From Spirosomataceae bacterium TFI 002 (GTDB taxonomy: Bacteria; Bacteroidota; Bacteroidia; Cytophagales; Spirosomataceae), in assembly GCA_900230115.1 (NCBI GenBank), contig LT907983.1, positions 1,736,001-1,800,000 of the forward strand: DNA of 64,000 nt. Reading direction: 5' to 3'. The notes under the pieces were generated by a model. It saw nothing but the letters and a program-made list of their open reading frames with translations. It had not been told where the DNA came from and searched no databases. Below are positions 1 to 13,900 of this stretch, in pieces. The position numbers and the translations under genes were made by a program. Position 1 is the first letter of the stretch; each line of letters starts with the position of its first letter.

Positions 1-1990
1 GTTGCTGTACATGAATTCGCATCTGTTATTGTTACTGTATATGTGCCTGCTATCAATGTACTTGCAGTTGCTCCGGTTTGACCATTACTCCAGCTATAAG
101 TATAACCCGGTGTTCCACCTGTTGCACTTGCTGTCGCACTTCCATCATTTCCGCCGAAACATTTAACATCTACGCCTGTAGCACTTGCTAACAATTGTGT
201 TGGTTGCTTGATCTCTACAGTCGCTGTTGCTGTACATGAATTCGCATCTGTTATTGTAACTGTATATGTGCCTGCTATCAATGTACTTGCAGTTGCTCCG
301 GTTTGACCATTGCTCCAGCTATAAGTATAACCTGGTGTTCCACCTGTTGCACTTGCTGTTGCACTTCCGTCATTTCCGCCGAAACACTTAACATCTATGC
401 CTGTAGCAGTCGCTAACAATTCTGTTGGTTGCTTGATCTCTACTGTTGCAGTTGCTGTACATGAATTCGCATCTGTTATTGTTACTGTATATGTGCCTGC
501 TATCAATGTACTTGCAGTTGCTCCGGTTTGACCATTGCTCCAGCTATATGTGTAACCTGGGGTTCCACCTATTGCACTTGCTGTTGCACTTCCGTCATTT
601 CCGCCGAAACATTTAACATCTACACCTGTAGCACTTGCTAACAATTCTGTTGGTTGCTTGATCTCTACAGTCGCTGTTGCAGTACATGAATTCGCATCTG
701 TTATTGTTACTGTATATGTGCCAGCTATCAATGTACTTGCAGTTGTTCCCGTTTGACCATTGCTCCAGCTATAAGTATAACCCGGTGTTCCACCTGTTGC
801 ACTTGCTGTTGCACTTCCGTCATTTCCGCCGAAACATTTAACATCTACACCTGTAGCACTTGCTACCAATTGTGTTGGTTGCTTGATCTCTACAGTCGCT
901 GTTGCAGTACATGAATTTGCATCTGTTATTGTTACTGTATATGTGCCAGCTATCAATGTTGAAGCTGTTGCTCCGGTTTGACCATTACTCCAGCTATAAG
1001 TATAACCCGGTGTTCCACCTGTTGCACTTGCTGTCGCACTTCCGTCATTTCCGCCGAAACACTTAACATCTATGCCTGTAGCAGTCGCTAACAATTCTGT
1101 TGGTTGCTTGATCTCTACTGTTGCAGTTGCTGTACATGAATTCGCATCTGTTATTGTTACTGTATATGTGCCTGCTATCAATGTACTTGCAGTTGCTCCG
1201 GTTTGACCATTACTCCAGCTATAAGTATAACCCGGTGTTCCACCTGTTGCACTTGCTGTCGCACTTCCATCATTTCCGCCGAAACATTTAACATCTACGC
1301 CTGTAGCACTTGCTAACAATTGTGTTGGTTGCTTGATCTCTACAGTCGCTGTTGCTGTACATGAATTCGCATCTGTTATTGTAACTGTATATGTGCCTGC
1401 TATCAATGTACTTGCAGTTGCTCCGGTTTGACCATTACTCCAGCTATAAGTATAACCCGGTGTTCCACCTGTTGCACTTGCTGTTGCACTTCCGTCATTT
1501 CCGCCGAAACACTTAACATCTACGCCTGTAGCACTCGCTAACAATTCTGTTGGTTGCTTGATCTCTACAGTCGCTGTTGCTGTACATGAATTCGCATCTG
1601 TTATTGTTACTGTATATGTGCCAGCTATCAATGTACTTGCAGTTGCTCCCGTTTGACCATTACTCCAGCTATAAGTATAACCCAGTGTTCCACCTGTTGC
1701 ACTTGCTGTCGCACTTCCATCATTTCCGCCGAAACATTTAACGTCAACAACACTTCCAGCTACTATTTCTGGAACTAATAATGTTGGCTCTTCTACAGTA
1801 ACTGAGATACTCGCAGTACATCCATTAGCATCTTCAACAGATAATGTGTAAACGCCTTTAATTAATCCAGTTCTGTCTTCAGTAGTTGCCCCATCATTCC
1901 ATGAATATGCGATTGGTGCAGTTGCATTTGATACCGTGATATCAATTGAACCATCATTTCCTTGGAAACAAGAAACATTTTTAGTTAAGT
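1..1990 (-). repeat. 225-bp tandem repeat encoding SprB repeats, continuing past the left edge
   Basis: Units start at 1, 226, 451, 676, 901, 1126, 1351 and 1576, giving eight 225-bp copies, with a divergent ninth at about 1801-1990. Each encodes 75 residues with the SprB repeat pattern: [43 protein letters not shown]. The array continues to the left of the window, so the total copy number is unknown. Confidence 0.95.
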
Positions 1991-4900
1991 CTGATAAGGT
2001 TGTTGTACATGGTACAACCGGCTCGTTATCTTCATCATCTTCTCCGTCTCCATTATTATCAATACTTCCATCATTTGGATTAGTATCTTCTGTTCCAATT
2101 AAGCCATCTCCATCTGGGTCTATACCATCTGTTGGATCCGAATCAATATCGAATTCGTCTGCAGCAGTAATTTCAGCTAGGTTGTCGTATTCGGTTGTTG
2201 CCGTCGGTGCTTCAACTGTCGCACTGAAGAATAAAGGAACAATCGCATCATTTGGAGCATTTAAGTTATTCCAAGTAATTGTTCTTGTACCACTATCATA
2301 TGTACCTCCATTACTAATCGCCGTTATATTTGAATACCCGTTCGGAACATAATCTTTAATTTGAACACCAGTTCCATCATCAAAAGCTGGATCATTTCTA
2401 AGTTCAATAGTAAATGTTACAACCTGTCCAACATTTGGAGTAGGATCATCTACTGTTTTAACTATACTTAGATCTGCAACTTTTAGAGTAATATCTTCAT
2501 AGTCGTTATCATCCTCATCATTTGGATCGTTCACAAACGAGTTATTATTTACAACATTATCGTTTGGTGCTTGTCCAAAACCTAATCCATCATCGTTACC
2601 AGTATTGGTATCTGGAGTACTGTCAACATCTTTCTCTGGTTGCCCTGTCAATGGATCTATTCCGTACTCATCAGCACTATCATCAATAATTTCTACCCAG
2701 TTTCTGTAGTCTCTTGTTAAAGGATCTACAACTTTCAAGGTTAAATTAATTACAAATTCTTGATTTGGTTGAGAATTGTTGTACGTCCACTCTACAGTAT
2801 TTGCTGTTGAATTGACTGTTCCAGAATTATCATCTGAAACATATTCCATTCCTGCCGGGATTTGGTCAAGTACTTTGAAGTCAAAGCTTTCTACATCTCC
2901 TTGATTTTTTACAAAAATCTGGTATTTCACTTCATCACCAAGTTGGACTTTCGAAGCTTGACCATCAGCTAACTTTTTGTAGATAGCTAAGTCATAGTTT
3001 ACATCCAAGTCTACTGGTGCACTGCTCTCATCGTCTTCGTCTGCGGTATTGTCTGTTCCTGGGCCTGCATCCGGATCGGTACTGTCATCATTGTTTGGTA
3101 CACTGTCGACATCCTTCTCTGGCTGACCTGTGACTGGATCAATGCCATACTCGTCTGCACTGTCATCACTGATTTGTACAAAGTTCGTATAGCTTCTCTT
3201 CGTAAAGTCTACAATCTTTAATTCTAATGTTACTGTCTTGCTATCGCCTGGAGCTAAGCTATTCGCTAAGTTCCAAGTTACTACACCTGCTGTCGCTGTG
3301 CCATTATCACTCGCACTCACGAACTCCATTCCGCCTGGAATCAAGTCTGTTACTGCATAAGCGAAGGACTCAACATCTCCATCATTAGTGATCACGATAT
3401 CGTAAGTCACATTTGGATTCGCTGGGCTAGCTACTGCTGCACTGGTTCTGGTCTTAACTAATCTCAAGTCATAGTTTACATCCAAGTCTACTGGTGCACT
3501 GCTCTCATCGTCTTCGTCTGCGGTATTGTCTGTTCCTGGGCCTGCATCTGGATCACTACTGTCATCATTGTTTGGTACACTGTCGACATCCTTCTCTGGC
3601 TGACCTGTGACTGGATCAATGCCATACTCGTCTGCACTGTCATCACTGATTTGTACAAAGTTCGTATAGCTTCTCTTCGTAAAGTCTACAATCTTTAATT
3701 CTAATGTTACTGTCTTGCTATCGCCTGGAGCTAAGCTATTCGCTAAGTTCCAAGTTACTACACCTGCTGTCGCTGTGCCATTATCACTCGCACTCACGAA
3801 CTCCATTCCGCCTGGAATCAAGTCTGTTACTGCATAGGCGAAAGACTCAACATCTCCATCATTAGTGATCACGATATCGTAAGTCACATTTGGATTCGCT
3901 GGACTAGCTACTGCGGCACTGGTTCTGGTCTTAACTAATCTCAAGTCATAGTTTACATCCAAGTCTACTGGTGCACTGCTCTCATCGTCTTCGTCTGCGG
4001 TATTGTCTGTTCCTGGGCCTGCATCTGGATCACTACTGTCATCATTGTTTGGTACACTGTCGACATCCTTCTCTGGCTGACCTGTGACTGGATCAATGCC
4101 ATACTCGTCTGCACTGTCATCACTGATTTGTACAAAGTTCGTATAGCTTCTCTTCGTAAAGTCTACAATCTTTAATTCTAATGTTACTGTCTTGCTATCG
4201 CCTGGAGCTAAGCTATTCGCTAAGTTCCAAGTTACTACACCTGCTGTCGCTGTGCCATTATCACTCGCACTCACGAACTCCATTCCGCCTGGAATCAAGT
4301 CTGTTACTGCATAAGCGAAAGACTCAACATCTCCATCATTAGTGATCACGATATCGTAAGTCACATTTGGATTCGCTGGACTAGCTACTGCTGCACTGGT
4401 TCTGGTCTTAACTAATCTCAAGTCATAGTTTACATCCAAGTCTACTGGTGCACTGCTCTCATCGTCTTCGTCTGCGGTATTGTCTGTTCCTGGGCCTGCA
4501 TCTGGATCACTACTGTCATCATTGTTTGGTACACTGTCGACATCCTTCTCTGGCTGACCTGTGACTGGATCAATGCCATACTCGTCTGCACTGTCATCAC
4601 TGATTTGTACAAAGTTCGTATAGCTTCTCTTCGTAAAGTCTACAATCTTTAATTCTAATGTTACTGTCTTGCTATCGCCTGGAGCTAAGCTATTCGCTAA
4701 GTTCCAAGTTACTACACCTGCTGTCGCTGTGCCATTATCACTCGCACTCACGAACTCCATTCCACCTGGAATCAAGTCTGTTACTGCATAGGCGAAAGAC
4801 TCAACATCTCCATCATTAGTGATCACGATATCGTAAGTCACATTTGGATTCGCTGGGCTAGCTACTGCTGCACTGGTTCTGGTCTTAACTAATCTCAAGT

Positions 4901-7900
4901 CATAGTTTACATCCAAGTCTACTGGTGCACTGCTCTCATCGTCTTCGTCTGCGGTATTGTCTGTTCCTGGGCCTGCATCTGGATCACTACTGTCATCATT
5001 GTTTGGTACACTGTCGACATCCTTCTCTGGCTGACCTGTGACTGGATCAATGCCATACTCGTCTGCACTGTCATCACTGATTTGTACAAAGTTCGTATAG
5101 CTTCTCTTCGTAAAGTCTACAATCTTTAATTCTAATGTTACTGTCTTGCTATCGCCTGGAGCTAAGCTATTCGCTAAGTTCCAAGTTACTACACCTGCTG
5201 TCGCTGTGCCATTATCACTCGCACTCACGAACTCCATTCCGCCTGGAATCAAGTCTGTTACTGCATAGGCGAAAGACTCAACATCTCCATCATTAGTGAT
5301 CACGATATCGTAAGTCACATTTGGATTCGCTGGGCTAGCTACTGCGGCACTGGTTCTGGTCTTAACTAATCTCAAGTCATAGTTTACATCCAAGTCTACT
5401 GGTGCACTGCTCTCATCGTCTTCGTCTGCGGTATTGTCTGTTCCTGGGCCTGCATCTGGATCACTACTGTCATCATTGTTTGGTACACTGTCGACATCCT
5501 TCTCTGGCTGACCTGTGACTGGATCAATGCCATACTCGTCTGCACTGTCATCACTGATTTGTACAAAGTTCGTATAGCTTCTCTTCGTAAAGTCTACAAT
5601 CTTTAATTCTAATGTTACTGTCTTGCTATCGCCTGGAGCTAAGCTATTCGCTAAGTTCCAAGTTACTACACCTGCTGTCGCTGTGCCATTATCACTCGCA
5701 CTCACGAACTCCATTCCGCCTGGAATCAAGTCTGTTACTGCATAAGCGAAAGACTCAACATCTCCATCATTAGTGATCACGATATCGTAAGTCACATTTG
5801 GATTCGCTGGGCTAGCTACTGCTGCACTGGTTCTGGTCTTAACTAATCTCAAGTCATAGTTTACATCCAAGTCTACTGGTGCACTGCTCTCATCGTCTTC
5901 GTCTGCGGTATTGTCTGTTCCTGGGCCTGCATCTGGATCACTACTGTCATCATTGTTTGGTACACTGTCGACATCCTTCTCTGGCTGACCTGTGACTGGA
6001 TCAATGCCATACTCGTCTGCACTGTCATCACTGATTTGTACAAAGTTCGTATAGCTTCTCTTCGTAAAGTCTACAATCTTTAATTCTAATGTTACTGTCT
6101 TGCTATCGCCTGGAGCTAAGCTATTCGCTAAGTTCCAAGTTACTACACCTGCTGTCGCTGTGCCATTATCACTCGCACTCACGAACTCCATTCCGCCTGG
6201 AATCAAGTCTGTTACTGCATAAGCGAAAGACTCAACATCTCCATCATTAGTGATCACGATATCGTAAGTCACATTTGGATTCGCTGGGCTAGCTACTGCG
6301 GCACTGGTTCTGGTCTTAACTAATCTCAAGTCATAGTTTACATCCAAGTCTACTGGTGCACTGCTCTCATCGTCTTCGTCTGCGGTATTGTCTGTTCCTG
6401 GGCCTGCATCTGGATCACTACTGTCATCATTGTTTGGTACACTGTCGACATCCTTCTCTGGCTGACCTGTGACTGGATCAATGCCATACTCGTCTGCACT
6501 GTCATCACTGATTTGTACAAAGTTCGTATAGCTTCTCTTCGTAAAGTCTACAATCTTTAATTCTAATGTTACTGTCTTGCTATCGCCTGGAGCTAAGCTA
6601 TTCGCTAAGTTCCAAGTTACTACACCTGCTGTCGCTGTGCCATTATCACTCGCACTCACGAACTCCATTCCGCCTGGAATCAAGTCTGTTACTGCATAGG
6701 CGAAAGACTCAACATCTCCATCATTAGTGATCACGATATCGTAAGTCACATTTGGATTCGCTGGGCTAGCTACTGCTGCACTGGTTCTGGTCTTAACTAA
6801 TCTCAAGTCATAGTTTACATCCAAGTCTACTGGTGCACTGCTCTCATCGTCTTCGTCTGCGGTATTGTCTGTTCCTGGGCCTGCATCTGGATCACTACTG
6901 TCATCATTGTTTGGTACACTGTCGACATCCTTCTCTGGCTGACCTGTGACTGGATCAATGCCATACTCGTCTGCACTGTCATCACTGATTTGTACAAAGT
7001 TCGTATAGCTTCTCTTCGTAAAGTCTACAATCTTTAATTCTAATGTTACTGTCTTGCTATCGCCTGGAGCTAAGCTATTCGCTAAGTTCCAAGTTACTAC
7101 ACCTGCTGTCGCTGTGCCATTATCACTCGCACTCACGAACTCCATTCCGCCTGGAATCAAGTCTGTTACTGCATAAGCGAAAGACTCAACATCTCCATCA
7201 TTAGTGATCACGATATCGTAAGTCACATTTGGATTCGCTGGGCTAGCTACTGCTGCACTGGTTCTGGTCTTAACTAATCTCAAGTCATAGTTTACATCCA
7301 AGTCTACTGGTGCACTGCTCTCATCGTCTTCGTCTGCGGTATTGTCTGTTCCTGGGCCTGCATCTGGATCACTACTGTCATCATTGTTTGGTACACTGTC
7401 GACATCCTTCTCTGGCTGACCTGTGACTGGATCAATGCCATACTCGTCTGCACTGTCATCACTGATTTGTACAAAGTTCGTATAGCTTCTCTTCGTAAAG
7501 TCTACAATCTTTAATTCTAATGTTACTGTCTTGCTATCGCCTGGAGCTAAGCTATTCGCTAAGTTCCAAGTTACTACACCTGCTGTCGCTGTGCCATTAT
7601 CACTCGCACTCACGAACTCCATTCCGCCTGGAATCAAGTCTGTTACTGCATAAGCGAAAGACTCAACGTCTCCATCATTGGTGATCACGATATCGTAAGT
7701 CACATTTGGATTCGCTGGGCTAGCTACTGCTGCACTGGTTCTGGTCTTAACTAATCTCAAGTCATAGTTTACATCCAAGTCTACTGGTGCACTGCTCTCA
7801 TCGTCTTCGTCTGCGGTATTGTCTGTTCCTGGGCCTGCATCTGGATCACTACTGTCATCATTGTTTGGTACACTGTCGACATCCTTCTCTGGCTGACCTG

Positions 7901-10900
7901 TGACTGGATCAATGCCATACTCGTCTGCACTGTCATCACTGATTTGTACAAAGTTCGTATAGCTTCTCTTCGTAAAGTCTACAATCTTTAATTCTAATGT
8001 TACTGTCTTGCTATCGCCTGGAGCTAAGCTATTCGCTAAGTTCCAAGTTACTACACCTGCTGTCGCTGTGCCATTATCACTCGCACTCACGAACTCCATT
8101 CCGCCTGGAATCAAGTCTGTTACTGCATAGGCGAAAGACTCAACATCTCCATCATTAGTGATCACGATATCGTAAGTCACATTTGGATTCGCTGGGCTAG
8201 CTACTGCGGCACTGGTTCTGGTCTTAACTAATCTCAAGTCATAGTTTACATCCAAGTCTACTGGTGCACTGCTCTCATCGTCTTCGTCTGCGGTATTGTC
8301 TGTTCCTGGGCCTGCATCTGGATCACTACTGTCATCATTGTTTGGTACACTGTCGACATCCTTCTCTGGCTGACCTGTGACTGGATCAATGCCATACTCG
8401 TCTGCACTGTCATCACTGATTTGTACAAAGTTCGTATAGCTTCTCTTCGTAAAGTCTACAATCTTTAATTCTAATGTTACTGTCTTGCTATCGCCTGGAG
8501 CTAAGCTATTCGCTAAGTTCCAAGTTACTACACCTGCTGTCGCTGTGCCATTATCACTCGCACTCACGAACTCCATTCCGCCTGGAATCAAGTCTGTTAC
8601 TGCATAAGCGAAAGACTCAACATCTCCATCATTAGTGATCACGATATCGTAAGTCACATTTGGATTCGCTGGGCTAGCTACTGCTGCACTGGTTCTGGTC
8701 TTAACTAATCTCAAGTCATAGTTTACATCCAAGTCTACTGGTGCACTGCTCTCATCGTCTTCGTCTGCGGTATTGTCTGTTCCTGGGCCTGCATCTGGAT
8801 CACTACTGTCATCATTGTTTGGTACACTGTCGACATCCTTCTCTGGCTGACCTGTGACTGGATCAATGCCATACTCGTCTGCACTGTCATCACTGATTTG
8901 TACAAAGTTCGTATAGCTTCTCTTCGTAAAGTCTACAATCTTTAATTCTAATGTTACTGTCTTGCTATCGCCTGGAGCTAAGCTATTCGCTAAGTTCCAA
9001 GTTACTACACCTGCTGTCGCTGTGCCATTATCACTCGCACTCACGAACTCCATTCCGCCTGGAATCAAGTCTGTTACTGCATAAGCGAAAGACTCAACAT
9101 CTCCATCATTAGTGATCACGATATCGTAAGTCACATTTGGATTCGCTGGGCTAGCTACTGCGGCACTGGTTCTGGTCTTAACTAATCTCAAGTCATAGTT
9201 TACATCCAAGTCTACTGGTGCACTGCTCTCATCGTCTTCGTCTGCGGTATTGTCTGTTCCTGGGCCTGCATCTGGATCACTACTGTCATCATTGTTTGGT
9301 ACACTGTCGACATCCTTCTCTGGCTGACCTGTGACTGGATCAATGCCATACTCGTCTGCACTGTCATCACTGATTTGTACAAAGTTCGTATAGCTTCTCT
9401 TCGTAAAGTCTACAATCTTTAATTCTAATGTTACTGTCTTGCTATCGCCTGGAGCTAAGCTATTCGCTAAGTTCCAAGTTACTACACCTGCTGTCGCTGT
9501 GCCATTATCACTCGCACTCACGAACTCCATTCCGCCTGGAATCAAGTCTGTTACTGCATAAGCGAAAGACTCAACATCTCCATCATTAGTGATCACGATA
9601 TCGTAAGTCACATTTGGATTCGCTGGGCTAGCTACTGCTGCACTGGTTCTGGTCTTAACTAATCTCAAGTCATAGTTTACATCCAAGTCTACTGGTGCAC
9701 TGCTCTCATCGTCTTCGTCTGCGGTATTGTCTGTTCCTGGGCCTGCATCTGGATCACTACTGTCATCATTGTTTGGTACACTGTCGACATCCTTCTCTGG
9801 CTGACCTGTGACTGGATCAATGCCATACTCGTCTGCACTGTCATCACTGATTTGTACAAAGTTCGTATAGCTTCTCTTCGTAAAGTCTACAATCTTTAAT
9901 TCTAATGTTACTGTCTTGCTATCGCCTGGAGCTAAGCTATTCGCTAAGTTCCAAGTTACTACACCTGCTGTCGCTGTGCCATTATCACTCGCACTCACGA
10001 ACTCCATTCCGCCTGGAATCAAGTCTGTTACTGCATAGGCGAAAGACTCAACATCTCCATCATTAGTGATCACGATATCGTAAGTCACATTTGGATTCGC
10101 TGGGCTAGCTACTGCTGCACTGGTTCTGGTCTTAACTAATCTCAAGTCATAGTTTACATCCAAGTCTACTGGTGCACTGCTCTCATCGTCTTCGTCTGCG
10201 GTATTGTCTGTTCCTGGGCCTGCATCTGGATCACTACTGTCATCATTGTTTGGTACACTGTCGACATCCTTCTCTGGCTGACCTGTGACTGGATCAATGC
10301 CATACTCGTCTGCACTGTCATCACTGATTTGTACAAAGTTCGTATAGCTTCTCTTCGTAAAGTCTACAATCTTTAATTCTAATGTTACTGTCTTGCTATC
10401 GCCTGGAGCTAAGCTATTCGCTAAGTTCCAAGTTACTACACCTGCTGTCGCTGTGCCATTATCACTCGCACTCACGAACTCCATTCCACCTGGAATCAAG
10501 TCTGTTACTGCATAGGCGAAAGACTCAACATCTCCATCATTAGTGATCACGATATCGTAAGTCACATTTGGATTCGCTGGACTAGCTACTGCGGCACTGG
10601 TTCTGGTCTTAACTAATCTCAAGTCATAGTTTACATCCAAGTCTACTGGTGCACTGCTCTCATCGTCTTCGTCTGCGGTATTGTCTGTTCCTGGGCCTGC
10701 ATCTGGATCACTACTGTCATCATTGTTTGGTACACTGTCGACATCCTTCTCTGGCTGACCTGTGACTGGATCAATGCCATACTCGTCTGCACTGTCATCA
10801 CTGATTTGTACAAAGTTCGTATAGCTTCTCTTCGTAAAGTCTACAATCTTTAATTCTAATGTTACTGTCTTGCTATCGCCTGGGGCTAAGCTATTCGCTA

Positions 10901-13900
10901 AGTTCCAAGTTACTACACCTGCTGTCGCTGTGCCATTATCACTCGCACTCACGAACTCCATTCCGCCTGGAATCAAGTCTGTTACTGCATAGGCGAAAGA
11001 CTCAACATCTCCATCATTAGTGATCACGATATCGTAAGTCACATTTGGATTCGCTGGGCTAGCTACTGCTGCACTGGTTCTGGTCTTAACTAATCTCAAG
11101 TCATAGTTTACATCCAAGTCTACTGGTGCACTGCTCTCATCGTCTTCGTCTGCGGTATTGTCTGTTCCTGGGCCTGCATCTGGATCACTACTGTCATCAT
11201 TGTTTGGTACACTGTCGACATCCTTCTCTGGCTGACCTGTGACTGGATCAATGCCATACTCGTCTGCACTGTCATCACTGATTTGTACAAAGTTCGTATA
11301 GCTTCTCTTCGTAAAGTCTACAATCTTTAATTCTAATGTTACTGTCTTGCTATCGCCTGGAGCTAAGCTATTCGCTAAGTTCCAAGTTACTACACCTGCT
11401 GTCGCTGTGCCATTATCACTCGCACTCACGAACTCCATTCCGCCTGGAATCAAGTCTGTTACTGCATAAGCGAAAGACTCAACATCTCCATCATTAGTGA
11501 TCACGATATCGTAAGTCACATTTGGATTCGCTGGGCTAGCTACTGCTGCACTGGTTCTGGTCTTAACTAATCTCAAGTCATAGTTTACATCCAAGTCTAC
11601 TGGTGCACTGCTCTCATCGTCTTCGTCTGCGGTATTGTCTGTTCCTGGGCCTGCATCTGGATCACTACTGTCATCATTGTTTGGTACACTGTCGACATCC
11701 TTCTCTGGCTGACCTGTGACTGGATCAATGCCATACTCGTCTGCACTGTCATCACTGATTTGTACAAAGTTCGTATAGCTTCTCTTCGTAAAGTCTACAA
11801 TCTTTAATTCTAATGTTACTGTCTTGCTATCGCCTGGAGCTAAGCTATTCGCTAAGTTCCAAGTTACTACACCTGCTGTCGCTGTGCCATTATCACTCGC
11901 ACTCACGAACTCCATTCCGCCTGGAATCAAGTCTGTTACTGCATAAGCGAAAGACTCAACGTCTCCATCATTAGTGATCACGATATCGTAAGTCACATTT
12001 GGATTCGCTGGGCTAGCTACTGCTGCACTGGTTCTGGTCTTAACTAATCTCAAGTCATAGTTTACATCCAAGTCTACTGGTGCACTGCTCTCATCGTCTT
12101 CGTCTGCGGTATTGTCTGTTCCTGGGCCTGCATCTGGATCACTACTGTCATCATTGTTTGGTACACTGTCGACATCCTTCTCTGGCTGACCTGTGACTGG
12201 ATCAATGCCATACTCGTCTGCACTGTCATCACTGATTTGTACAAAGTTCGTATAGCTTCTCTTCGTAAAGTCTACAATCTTTAATTCTAATGTTACTGTC
12301 TTGCTATCGCCTGGAGCTAAGCTATTCGCTAAGTTCCAAGTTACTACACCTGCTGTCGCTGTGCCATTATCACTCGCACTCACGAACTCCATTCCGCCTG
12401 GAATCAAGTCTGTTACTGCATAAGCGAAAGACTCAACATCTCCATCATTAGTGATCACGATATCGTAAGTCACATTTGGATTCGCTGGGCTAGCTACTGC
12501 TGCACTGGTTCTGGTCTTAACTAATCTCAAGTCATAGTTTACATCCAAGTCTACTGGTGCACTGCTCTCATCGTCTTCGTCTGCGGTATTGTCTGTTCCT
12601 GGGCCTGCATCTGGATCACTACTGTCATCATTGTTTGGTACACTGTCGACATCCTTCTCTGGCTGACCTGTGACTGGATCAATGCCATACTCGTCTGCAC
12701 TGTCATCACTGATTTGTACAAAGTTCGTATAGCTTCTCTTCGTAAAGTCTACAATCTTTAATTCTAATGTTACTGTCTTGCTATCGCCTGGAGCTAAGCT
12801 ATTCGCTAAGTTCCAAGTTACTACACCTGCTGTCGCTGTGCCATTATCACTCGCACTCACGAACTCCATTCCGCCTGGAATCAAGTCTGTTACTGCATAA
12901 GCGAAAGACTCAACGTCTCCATCATTGGTGATCACGATATCGTAAGTCACATTTGGATTCGCTGGGCTAGCTACTGCTGCACTGGTTCTGGTCTTAACTA
13001 ATCTCAAGTCATAGTTTACATCCAAGTCTACTGGTGCACTGCTCTCATCGTCTTCGTCTGCGGTATTGTCTGTTCCTGGGCCTGCATCTGGATCACTACT
13101 GTCATCATTGTTTGGTACACTGTCGACATCCTTCTCTGGCTGACCTGTGACTGGATCAATGCCATACTCGTCTGCACTGTCATCACTGATTTGTACAAAG
13201 TTCGTATAGCTTCTCTTCGTAAAGTCTACAATCTTTAATTCTAATGTTACTGTCTTGCTATCGCCTGGAGCTAAGCTATTCGCTAAGTTCCAAGTTACTA
13301 CACCTGCTGTCGCTGTGCCATTATCACTCGCACTCACGAACTCCATTCCGCCTGGAATCAAGTCTGTTACTGCATAGGCGAAAGACTCAACATCTCCATC
13401 ATTAGTGATCACGATATCGTAAGTCACATTTGGATTCGCTGGGCTAGCTACTGCGGCACTGGTTCTGGTCTTAACTAATCTCAAGTCATAGTTTACATCC
13501 AAGTCTACTGGTGCACTGCTCTCATCGTCTTCGTCTGCGGTATTGTCTGTTCCTGGGCCTGCATCTGGATCACTACTGTCATCATTGTTTGGTACACTGT
13601 CGACATCCTTCTCTGGCTGACCTGTGACTGGATCAATGCCATACTCGTCTGCACTGTCATCACTGATTTGTACAAAGTTCGTATAGCTTCTCTTCGTAAA
13701 GTCTACAATCTTTAATTCTAATGTTACTGTCTTGCTATCGCCTGGAGCTAAGCTATTCGCTAAGTTCCAAGTTACTACACCTGCTGTCGCTGTGCCATTA
13801 TCACTCGCACTCACGAACTCCATTCCGCCTGGAATCAAGTCTGTTACTGCATAGGCGAAAGACTCAACATCTCCATCATTAGTGATCACGATATCGTAAG

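Noticed and set aside
1936-2352. 138-codon plus-strand frame
   Set aside because: Antisense shadow of the adhesin; low-complexity Ser/Val product with no family.
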